From Crocinitomicaceae bacterium (GTDB taxonomy: Bacteria; Bacteroidota; Bacteroidia; Flavobacteriales_G; Salibacteraceae), in the NCBI GenBank assembly GCA_018623405.1, contig JAAZVO010000131.1, forward strand, positions 1 to 7,286: a stretch of DNA of 7,286 bases. Direction: 5' to 3'. A model generated the notes under the pieces. The model saw only the letters and a program-made list of their open reading frames with translations. It made no database searches and had not been told where the DNA came from. Shown here in pieces: positions 1 to 6,400 of the stretch (positions within the stretch are counted from its first letter, which is position 1; each line of letters opens with the position of its first letter). A program made the position numbers and the translations under genes.

Positions 1-1151
1 TACGCTCTTTTAAACCTCGTTCCCCCAAACCATATTGGGAAATACCTGTATTTACAAAAACTCGCTCGCTGCCAATAGAAAGCTCAAATGCTAATGTATT
101 TGCATGAGCATGACCCGGAATATAATCAGGACCTACATTACCCACATCAAAAATCAGCTTATGACCACTGTTAATAGCGACCATATATGCGCTAGGGCGT
201 AAGTCTATTGCATTTAATTGTTGTATATCCAATTCTGGCAAGGTAGAACCAAGCGCTTGAGCATAAGCGATAATGCGCTCTTGATTAGCTGCAATCCCGA
301 CCACCTAATCATTAAAATAGGACACGCCATGGTCGTTATGCGATATCAATTGCATAAAGTTCAACATTTTAAGAATGTAACCTTCAATAAGGTGGGTTAA
401 CTTTATGGGAACTTGTTTTGGATAAGCCCTACACAGATTACACATGTCGAACATATCTACTAGAATCAAAGAATGATACATAGGTGTGAGCTCGAAATAA
501 GCGCCGTCTTCAAGCGTTTGCTCTGGGATTTCTGACATTAACCCTTTACTGCAAGCTTCAACCAACGTGTGTTGTCAAAAATTACGCTACAAAAAAGCAG
601 TGCCTTTAGGTTTACTAAATAATGATTTCCCAATAGGTGATTTTCTAGAACATTAGAAAAAAAGCTAGCTTGCGCATGTAAACTCTTAAAGTGCTTTTCT
701 TGAAGTGGCAAACCACCTTGCCATGCTTTAAGAATGTTAGGCACTCGTAAAGAAATTGGGAATGGCTCCCAGCCGTTACCGAAACCAACTGGGTTTTCAT
801 CAATCCATCTATCTAATAGTTTTACATGGAAATCTCGCCTACTTGAAGCATTAAGCGATAATAAGTCCTCAAAGTAATGAAGATTGTAAAGCCATAACTT
901 ACTAAGCTTTTGATCATTCCTAATAAATGGAAAATCTAACTTCTTTGTAAGCCCTAAAAAAGTAGCCGATAAATCCAGATTTAACATTTCATCATATAGA
1001 TTATGAACTAACCAATTAGAGATCCTTGTTATACTTGATGAAACAAACTCATCGGTAGCCTTGGGTTTACAAATCCATCTATAGAATCGGTTAAAATTTG
1101 AATCAACTTTAAATACTTTAAGATTTCATAGTATATTACAAAATTGAACAT
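1..1151 (-). pseudogene. Heparinase II/III-family protein, broken (two frameshifts and an amber codon), 3' end outside window
   Basis: Three reading frames together reconstruct one protein of the heparinase II/III (alginate-lyase-like) family often found in surface-polysaccharide loci. The start is probably the ATG at 1151-1149, sharing one base with the wzy stop (TGATG). It opens with MFNFVIYYEILKYLK, like the YYxTxKYLKPxQI start of relatives. Near 1093-1096 homology moves to another frame (NRFYRWICKPKA), as if one T were lost from a T4 run. That frame carries the family signatures KLWLYNLHYFEDL, WIDENP, GWEPFPISLR and HLLGNHYLVNLKALLF, and ends at TAA 538-540. From about 550 homology continues in a third frame (SEIPEQTLEDGAYFELTPMYHSLIL) to an amber TAG at 305-307 after YFND. 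The same frame then stays open to the window edge with VVGIAANQ, PGHAHANTLAFELS and VNTGISQYG. Relatives usually have HAD where this has HAN. Over 380 codons are represented and the C-terminal part lies outside. The family is clear; loss of function is inferred. Sequencing error could explain the indels but less easily the stop codon. Confidence 0.5.
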
Positions 1152-2365
1152 CATCCCAAGCTTACCCTATTAATCCTTATCTTTTCACTTATAAAAATAA
1201 CCACGAACCATGTCAAAACAAGTGAAGGAGTTCCATCTTGAAACGTCACTAAAAAAACACAAAAAAACAACCAAAATGAAAGCTTCATAGAAGGATGTTT
1301 AAAAAGAAAATACAATCTATATAAATAAAAGCACATTACAGGTAAAGACAAAACGCCTAGCTGAAGAATTATCTCAACATAGCCACCAACATTCTTACTC
1401 GCTACTATATAATTAAGACCACCTAGTGGCGTCCAGATACTAGATAAGAAGGAATCAGTAGAATCAAGAGAACCGAAAGGACCGAAGTAACCTAAATTAT
1501 TTAAAGTGATAGGAATGTTAAAAAGGCGTTTAATTGCACCTTGCTCGAGTAGAAGCTCAGGGTTACTATAAACCAATTCCAAAATTTTAACGACACGAAC
1601 ATTTGAAAAAGCATCCGAAAAACTCAAAACAAACGGGACGGCAAAAATCAAAATGAAAACATTTATAATAAAATAAAATCTATAGTACAAAAGTGTAAAG
1701 GCAGAAAATAAAAGAAAAGATATTAAAAGTGCATATGCAGAACGACTGACAAAAAGCACAAAAATAATATTAAAAAAAAGAACAAAAAAAGATTTCTTTT
1801 TAAACTCAGATGATACGAACCCTTTCTGGGTACTCAGTATAAAAATATATAATATTGTTAATATATTAAACAATTTACCTAAGGTAGCTGGCTCCGGTGT
1901 TAAAGAGCGTACTCCACGCCCTGTAGCAGAAAAGCTCATAGCATCTTCAGCACTACGTGTAACCATAAAAGATAGGAAATCAGGAACGAAGAGCTGAATA
2001 AATCCGACGATTAAATAAACAAAATAAATAAAACCGATATGCTGCAATGTGATAATATAACTGCGGTCACTAAGAAATGTAGAAAGCAAGAGTATCACAA
2101 CAAAAAGATAAATATAGGTCAGGGTGAACTTAAAAGTTACAGACTGGACATCTATAAAAATAGCAATTGCCAGACACAACAAATTAACAAAAAAAAGTAT
2201 TAATGACTGTTTACTTATGCGATATTTCTTCCAAAGAAACAGCAACACTAAAGGAAAAAAAACAGCAAAAAAAGGTTGATTGTCAAGGCCAGGTATAAAC
2301 CCAACCCATGGAAACATTATAGTTAAAAAAACAAGATAAATTAACGAATTACTGATACTGCTCAT
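1151..2365 (-). CDS. wzy: Wzy-type O-antigen/capsule repeat-unit polymerase
   Basis: Predicted inner-membrane polymerase of 404 residues that would join lipid-linked repeat units in the periplasm after Wzx flips them. It is recognised by topology, because Wzy sequences are poorly conserved. About twelve hydrophobic segments run the length of the protein. A polar stretch after the fifth contains RSAEDAMSFSATGRG and SLTPEPATLG. A longer loop of about 80 residues before the tenth ends in ASKNVGG, resembling the large periplasmic loop of Wzy proteins. The ATG at 2365 (MSSISNSL) was chosen. A TTG five codons upstream at 2380 is in frame but would deepen the overlap with the glycosyltransferase from 17 to 32 nt. 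No strong Shine-Dalgarno is visible, so coupling to the upstream gene is likely. The stop overlaps the heparinase-family ATG by one base. The gene is very AT-rich (about 25% GC in one counted row). A WaaL-like ligase is the main alternative, but the position next to wzx, a glycosyltransferase and an acetyltransferase favours Wzy. Confidence 0.5.
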   Translation of the reverse strand: MSSISNSLIYLVFLTIMFPWVGFIPGLDNQPFFAVFFPLVLLFLWKKYRISKQSLILFFVNLLCLAIAIFIDVQSVTFKFTLTYIYLFVVILLLSTFLSDRSYIITLQHIGFIYFVYLIVGFIQLFVPDFLSFMVTRSAEDAMSFSATGRGVRSLTPEPATLGKLFNILTILYIFILSTQKGFVSSEFKKKSFFVLFFNIIFVLFVSRSAYALLISFLLFSAFTLLYYRFYFIINVFILIFAVPFVLSFSDAFSNVRVVKILELVYSNPELLLEQGAIKRLFNIPITLNNLGYFGPFGSLDSTDSFLSSIWTPLGGLNYIVASKNVGGYVEIILQLGVLSLPVMCFYLYRLYFLFKHPSMKLSFWLFFCVFLVTFQDGTPSLVLTWFVVIFISEKIRINRVSLG

Positions 2366-2390
2366 TCTTATCAATATCAATTAACGAATT
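2339..2390. repeat. 12-bp direct repeat at the glycosyltransferase/wzy overlap
   Basis: AATTAACGAATT occurs at 2339-2350 and again at 2379-2390, with starts 40 bp apart. One copy lies in the last codons of the glycosyltransferase and the other just inside wzy, and they are read in different frames (40 is not a multiple of 3). It may mark a small duplication or join at this gene overlap, or be chance in AT-rich DNA. Confidence 0.5.
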
Positions 2391-3431
2391 CAAAGTAACG
2401 TCCCAAGTGTATTTTTTATATGCAGACTCAACATATCTTGAAAGATTTTTATACTCAAAAGATGAAATCTCGCTTAAAAGACTTGTAATATCGACAAGAG
2501 AATCATATTCAAATTTAAAGTCCGAAAGTGGCTCAAAGCCTTCTAAACAGTAGCATGAATGTAAAATAGGCATACCTAACGACATGTAATCTAAAACCTT
2601 GATTGGCCTTATAGTTTTATCAGTTATGATCGGCTTTAGTGGAATTATGCCAACATATAAAGCAACATTTTCACCCAAATATTGTCTTAATTCTTCTAAT
2701 TTCATTGGGCCAACACACTTTACATTACTAGATTGATACTTCTCAAAACCTGGGCCAACAAGTATTAATTCAAGACTATCTTGACTAGCTATAAACTCAG
2801 CTAAGCTTGGTATATCATAGTGCTCTTGGTCTGAACCATAAAAGACTAACTTTACTTTTTTATCAGAATCAATTTCATCATATTTAAAAAAGCGGCTAAA
2901 TTCGGGGCCTCCATTATAACAAACAAAAACCTTATCTTTGTTAAATCGGCATAAAATACTTTTTTTTATATAATCGTTAACACAATACGTATAATCACTG
3001 AAAATCGTAGGTAGTACATTTACCATATTTAGTGCATTTTTAAAGACACCAGGCAAATTTTGAAAGAATTCTCCTGATACTCCGTTGTACTCAAGTACTA
3101 GTATCTGTTTTTTATCTAAAATTGTCAGTAGCATTTTCTTCCATGGAAATATTATTGAAAATAATAGGCTTCCAACTAACGTTTTTCTTGCTAAGTAAAC
3201 ATCACTTTCAAAATCACATATATAGTCGTACAATAATCTGAAATAGAAGAAACGCTTGCTTAGGGACTTGTTTTTTACACCTTTAACATTAAGCGTATCT
3301 ATCAAGTAACCAACAACAACAACTTCGTGTTTTTTTTTCAATGATTCAGTCACCCCCTTAAAATGTGAATATCCTCCTAATTTTTTTTCAAAAACATCCT
3401 TTTGCATGCTTACATATTTAAACTTCAACAT
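2349..3431 (-). CDS. GT-B fold glycosyltransferase, GT4-like
   Basis: Predicted cytoplasmic glycosyltransferase of 360 residues that would transfer a sugar from a nucleotide donor to the growing undecaprenyl-linked repeat unit. The N-terminal half begins with a beta strand (KFKYVSM) and a glycine-rich acceptor-side motif, KKLGGYSHFKGV, at about residues 16-27. The C-terminal half has donor-domain features: VKLVFYGSDQEHYD, LILVGPGF, then IRPIKVLDYMSLGMPIL, which matches the P-x-K-x-x-E-Y-M-A-x-G-x-P signature of GT4 enzymes but with Asp where the first Glu of the EX7E motif usually sits. Donor and acceptor cannot be read from sequence. The ATG at 3431 is preceded by a purine-rich AAGAG (3438-3442) at 6 nt and is needed to include the first beta strand; the internal Met at 3407 would lose it. 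It overlaps the acetyltransferase by 14 nt and wzy by 17 nt. The first 100 nt contain A8 and A9 tracts. It is the only glycosyltransferase in the window. Confidence 0.5.
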   Translation of the reverse strand: MLKFKYVSMQKDVFEKKLGGYSHFKGVTESLKKKHEVVVVGYLIDTLNVKGVKNKSLSKRFFYFRLLYDYICDFESDVYLARKTLVGSLLFSIIFPWKKMLLTILDKKQILVLEYNGVSGEFFQNLPGVFKNALNMVNVLPTIFSDYTYCVNDYIKKSILCRFNKDKVFVCYNGGPEFSRFFKYDEIDSDKKVKLVFYGSDQEHYDIPSLAEFIASQDSLELILVGPGFEKYQSSNVKCVGPMKLEELRQYLGENVALYVGIIPLKPIITDKTIRPIKVLDYMSLGMPILHSCYCLEGFEPLSDFKFEYDSLVDITSLLSEISSFEYKNLSRYVESAYKKYTWDVTLNSLIDIDKNEQYQ

Positions 3432-3451
3432 TTTTTTCTCTTATTTTTTTT
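3330..3451 (-). repeat. Cluster of poly-A tracts at the acetyltransferase/glycosyltransferase junction
   Basis: On the coding strand there are four mononucleotide runs in about 120 nt: A8 (3444-3451, end of the acetyltransferase), A7 (3431-3437, its last base being the A of the glycosyltransferase ATG), A8 (3381-3388, codons for EKK) and A9 (3330-3338, codons for three lysines). The A9 is closely followed by four GTT codons. Such runs are prone to slippage. The whole region is AT-rich, so they may be incidental. Confidence 0.5.
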
Positions 3452-3978
3452 GCTGGATTACCAGCTATGATTATATTTTTTTCAGTAAAGCTCTTCGTAA
3501 CAACACTACCTGCACCTACAATGATACCATCAGCAAGCTTGATACCCGGTAGAAGTATAGAGTTCATTCCTATCCATACAGAATTACCGATAATTACATC
3601 TTTACCTGGTAAATGCCGAGATAAATCTTCAGGATCATGATTAGCAGTAATAATTCCAACGTTAGGTGCAATATAAGAGCCCTTACCAATAATAATCTTT
3701 GCTGAAAAATTTTGAAAATAACATCCTTCGCTTTGAAATAAATTTAAGTCTGCCGGATCAAAAATTAAGTTATCAGGATTAGATATTCTTATTTTATGGG
3801 AAGCAGGGAATTTATAGGCTTTCCCAAGACGAAGTAAAAAGCAATGAAAAAAGCACTTAATAGCCCAATTAAAAACAGTATATTTGGAACCTTTAAATTC
3901 CTTAAAGTACTTCCTTTCGAATTTTAAAGAGAAAACAAACTCTAAAAAGCTAACAAAAATTTTTCTTATAATAGACAT
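3418..3978 (-). CDS. Hexapeptide-repeat (left-handed beta-helix) sugar O-acetyltransferase
   Basis: Predicted acyl-CoA-dependent acetyltransferase of 186 residues, probably modifying a sugar of the repeat unit or its precursor. The N-terminal 55 residues are basic and hydrophobic. From about residue 90 there are hexapeptide-type turns: IIIGKGSYIAPNVGI, then TANHDPEDL with the likely catalytic histidine (His114 from this start), VIIGNSVWIGMNSILLPGI, GIIVGAGSVVTKSF, and the closing IIAGNPAKKI. This order and the final AGNPAK are typical of the WbbJ/CysE-like xenobiotic acetyltransferase group. The acceptor cannot be inferred, and N-acetylation is possible. The ATG at 3978 was chosen; an in-frame GTG three codons upstream at 3987 is an alternative. 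Neither has a clear Shine-Dalgarno, so it is probably translated by coupling, because the start lies 29 nt inside the end of wzx. The last 14 nt overlap the glycosyltransferase start, and an A8 run at 3444-3451 sits eight codons before the stop. Confidence 0.5.
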   Translation of the reverse strand: MSIIRKIFVSFLEFVFSLKFERKYFKEFKGSKYTVFNWAIKCFFHCFLLRLGKAYKFPASHKIRISNPDNLIFDPADLNLFQSEGCYFQNFSAKIIIGKGSYIAPNVGIITANHDPEDLSRHLPGKDVIIGNSVWIGMNSILLPGIKLADGIIVGAGSVVTKSFTEKNIIIAGNPAKKIREKNVEV

Positions 3979-5329
3979 ATAAAACACTTACAAAAAGAAA
4001 ACAAAGTGAAATCATCAAAAAAGAATTCAGCAACAGCGACTCTATCAAAAGCAACATAGCTGATATAGCTAAAACTATAATCATGAAGTAAATGATAAGC
4101 CTAATTAAGATAGCTTTATTGAAGCTAAAGGATTGAATATAAATATAAGCGATATAAAAAAACCATACTGTTGAACAACCTGTGAAGTATAAAAAAACCG
4201 CGTCATACTCATTAAATGAAAAGTAAACTACAACAAAAAGAACTAAAACTCTACATGCAATCATAATCATTTCAAAGTATAGGCCGGGCTTATTTAGTCC
4301 TATTTTTAATGATATGTTGTATATAGGCATTCCTATTAAAGTAAAGTAAGCTAAAAAGATGGCATAACGACTGAAAGTTGCAGCATCATCCCACCCTGGA
4401 CCTAGTAGGTAACTTGTGATTTCGTATATATACAACTGAATGAATAACAAGGCAGGTAGTGATGATAAGAAAAGCAGCCCCATTAGGTTTAAATATTTTT
4501 TTAACCCTTCTTTTTCTAAAGTGATAGTGTTTGAGTAAAGGACTTTAGATAAAGCATCTGCAATCATTTTTACAGGTGATGATATGAGCTTCTGACTAAT
4601 CATAAAAAAACCAACCATTTTCACACCATAAATAACTGAAAAAAACAAAATAGGCAGTTGATTCCCTATCGAATTAATCAAAGCTGATGGGGCCGTATAA
4701 ATTATAAAGGGCTTACTCCTAACAATAACTTTTCTTATAATTTCAAACTTAAATATTATTGAACTTTTAAGAGTTCTATGAAAGCCTAAATAGAAAATAG
4801 GAATAAGATATGAAAAAAAATACCCTAACAGCAGAGCATCATCAAAAAAAACAAAAAATACAAATTGCATTAAAACCATTGATAAGACAACCAATGATTT
4901 AGCCTTGGCAACAGAAGAGTACTTTTTTTCCCTTAATTTCTTTGCAACCAGTAGATTAAATGTAAATATTGTAAAGGAAGATAAAAGTATTACGAAAAAG
5001 CTATCATTTAATAAGTTAAAAAATGGACTTTCAAAGTTAAAACTATTCAGTATAAAAATTAACAGTCCAAAGAGCGCAATCAAAACGTTATTAAATAAAA
5101 ATGAGGTAGATATTATATCTTTTACTCTTTCTTCACACAATTCATTCTGAAGAGCAAGGTCTAACTTCAAATTCCCAACACTGCTTAATATGGTTATGAG
5201 ACTTACTGCAATAGCTAAATAACCAAAATCCTCTGGAGAGAAAAGCCTTGTTAAAAAAGGTGTGGATGCTAAAGCTATCAACTGAGCGAATATAGTTCCA
5301 CCTAAAATGAGTAAAATCCCTTTAAGCAT
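3950..5329 (-). CDS. wzx: Wzx-type lipid-linked oligosaccharide flippase
   Basis: Predicted inner-membrane flippase of 459 residues (MOP/MVF superfamily, polysaccharide-synthesis branch) that would move undecaprenyl-diphosphate-linked repeat units from cytoplasm to periplasm for Wzy. The opening is characteristic: a hydrophobic first segment (GILLILGGTIFAQLIALAS), then TPFLTRLFSPEDFGYLAIAVS, the strongly conserved loop between the first two helices. About twelve further or overlapping membrane segments follow, with charged cytoplasmic stretches such as AKKLREKKYSSVAKAKS. A late loop LGPGWDDAATFSRY matches the G-x-x-W-x-x-A motif before the third-last helix block of Wzx proteins. Length is normal for the family. 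The ATG at 5329 has a good Shine-Dalgarno, TAAGG, 6 nt upstream. That site is formed by the last sense codon of the aminotransferase, whose stop is only 3 nt before this ATG. The gene is AT-rich (about 30% GC), unlike its upstream neighbour. Function is secure; which repeat unit it carries is not. Confidence 0.5.
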   Translation of the reverse strand: MLKGILLILGGTIFAQLIALASTPFLTRLFSPEDFGYLAIAVSLITILSSVGNLKLDLALQNELCEERVKDIISTSFLFNNVLIALFGLLIFILNSFNFESPFFNLLNDSFFVILLSSFTIFTFNLLVAKKLREKKYSSVAKAKSLVVLSMVLMQFVFFVFFDDALLLGYFFSYLIPIFYLGFHRTLKSSIIFKFEIIRKVIVRSKPFIIYTAPSALINSIGNQLPILFFSVIYGVKMVGFFMISQKLISSPVKMIADALSKVLYSNTITLEKEGLKKYLNLMGLLFLSSLPALLFIQLYIYEITSYLLGPGWDDAATFSRYAIFLAYFTLIGMPIYNISLKIGLNKPGLYFEMIMIACRVLVLFVVVYFSFNEYDAVFLYFTGCSTVWFFYIAYIYIQSFSFNKAILIRLIIYFMIIVLAISAMLLLIESLLLNSFLMISLCFLFVSVLYVYYKKNFC

Positions 5330-5332
5330 GAA

Positions 5333-6400
5333 TTACCTTAAGTAGGCATGCATAGGTAAACTGAAAACTGCTTTTGCTATCCTTGAAGAAACGGGAAAGT
5401 CTTCATCATTATAACCTAGATATGTGAACGCAGTTTGATTGTGCATACAAGTTCCATAGTAAACCATGGTTGGAACACCTTTTGCTCTGTAATGTGCCAT
5501 TTCAGAATCACGATTGTCTGCTTGTAAGGTGTATTGCGCCCATGAACTGACATAGCCCTCAGGCACAAGGGGCACTTTATATTTACTTTTTAATTCACTC
5601 GTGTATTTTTCAGCAGCATTGTTACGCGCTTCAAGCTCAGTTGGAAATACTGCCAGTTTTTCCAGCAAAATTGCGGCTTGAATGGTGTCTAAACGGCTAT
5701 TCATACCGATGCGTACGTTATCGTATTTATCCTTGCCTTTACCGTGTACACGGTAAGAACGAAGTAGTTCTGCATACTTATCATTATTAGTGAATACGGC
5801 ACCACCATCGCCATAACAACCTAATGGTTTTGCCGGGAAAAAGCTTGTGGTTGCAATATCACCAAAGCTACCTGCGCGCTTACCATTGATTGATCCACCA
5901 AAACCTTGAGCTGCATCTTCAATTAGCTTTAAATCATACTCTTCAGCAATTTTTTCAATTTCAGGATAATTAGCTGGTAAGCCAAATAGGTCGACAGCAA
6001 TAATTGCTTTCGGGTTTAACTTACCTTCTGCAATTACTTTTTGGATTTGCAGCTCTAAGTTTTGCGGGCAGATATTAAAAGTATCTGCGTCAGAATCGAC
6101 GAATACTGGCGTTGCACCTTCATAAGCAATTACCTCCGCAGTGGCAAAAAATGTAAAAGTTGGGCAAAAAACTGCATCGCCATCTTTTACGTCCAGCACC
6201 ATCATTGCCAAAGTTAACGCATCAGTGCCGTTTGCACAGGTAATTACATGCTTTACGCCTACATACTCCGCTAGCTTTTGTTCAAGCTCTTTTACTTCAG
6301 GGCCCATGATATATTGCCCATGATTTAATACGTCTTGAATACGTTGATCAATTTTATCCTTTAAATGAATATATTGAGACTCTAAATCTATGAATTTCAT
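5333..6400 (-). CDS. PLP-dependent nucleotide-sugar aminotransferase (DegT/DnrJ/EryC1/StrS), WbpE-like, short at C-terminus
   Basis: Predicted cytoplasmic aminotransferase of 355 residues that would move an amino group, usually from glutamate, onto a keto sugar linked to a nucleotide. Family landmarks in order: FIDLESQY start; HGQYIMGPEVKELE (27-40); ANGTDAL for phosphate binding (56-62); FCPTFTFFATAEV; EDAAQGFG with Asp162 contacting the PLP ring nitrogen; SFFPAKPLGCYGDGGA with Lys191 as the Schiff-base lysine; and GMNSRLDTIQAAIL (232-245). The wording around the lysine is closest to WbpE, the UDP-3-oxo-GlcNAcA 3-aminotransferase; FdtB/QdtB-type enzymes acting on dTDP-3-keto-6-deoxyhexoses are the alternative. 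The protein ends SLPMHAYLR, where relatives continue for roughly 15-20 residues after the MHxYL motif, so the final helix is missing. The ATG has GGAG 8 nt upstream and overlaps the formyltransferase stop as ATGA. GC is about 43% in a counted row, higher than both neighbours. It may still be active. Confidence 0.5.
   Translation of the reverse strand: MKFIDLESQYIHLKDKIDQRIQDVLNHGQYIMGPEVKELEQKLAEYVGVKHVITCANGTDALTLAMMVLDVKDGDAVFCPTFTFFATAEVIAYEGATPVFVDSDADTFNICPQNLELQIQKVIAEGKLNPKAIIAVDLFGLPANYPEIEKIAEEYDLKLIEDAAQGFGGSINGKRAGSFGDIATTSFFPAKPLGCYGDGGAVFTNNDKYAELLRSYRVHGKGKDKYDNVRIGMNSRLDTIQAAILLEKLAVFPTELEARNNAAEKYTSELKSKYKVPLVPEGYVSSWAQYTLQADNRDSEMAHYRAKGVPTMVYYGTCMHNQTAFTYLGYNDEDFPVSSRIAKAVFSLPMHAYLR
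5336..5340 (-). promoter_or_regulatory. Ribosome binding site of wzx inside the end of the aminotransferase gene
   Basis: The coding strand reads TAAGG here, 6 nt before the wzx ATG at 5329. The AGG is the last sense codon of the aminotransferase (Arg355) and is followed at once by its TAA stop, TTC and the ATG. Of the four starts between here and wzy, this has the clearest Shine-Dalgarno. It supports 5329 as the wzx start and suggests wzx arrived with its own site. Confidence 0.5.

Noticed and set aside
218..400. Plus-strand 60-codon open frame
   Set aside because: Antisense to the heparinase remnant, with no recognisable motif or ribosome binding site.
305..565. Stand-alone 86-residue protein
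   Set aside because: It continues the same heparinase-family homology after the second frameshift and ends at the amber codon. It has no start signal of its own.
538..987. Stand-alone 149-residue protein
   Set aside because: It is a middle section of the heparinase-family pseudogene. Homology continues on both sides in other frames.
2378..2380. TTG start for wzy giving five more residues
   Set aside because: A rare start codon with no better Shine-Dalgarno and a longer overlap. The ATG at 2365 is sufficient.
4905..5150. Plus-strand 81-codon open frame
   Set aside because: Antisense shadow of wzx in AT-rich DNA. Its low-complexity Lys/Ser/Asn composition matches no family.
5327..5345. IS element or transposon scar at the truncated aminotransferase end
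   Set aside because: No inverted repeat, target duplication or transposase fragment is visible. A simple recombination joint fits better.
6141..6323. Plus-strand 60-codon open frame
   Set aside because: Antisense shadow of the aminotransferase gene, whose PLP-enzyme motifs are clear on the other strand.
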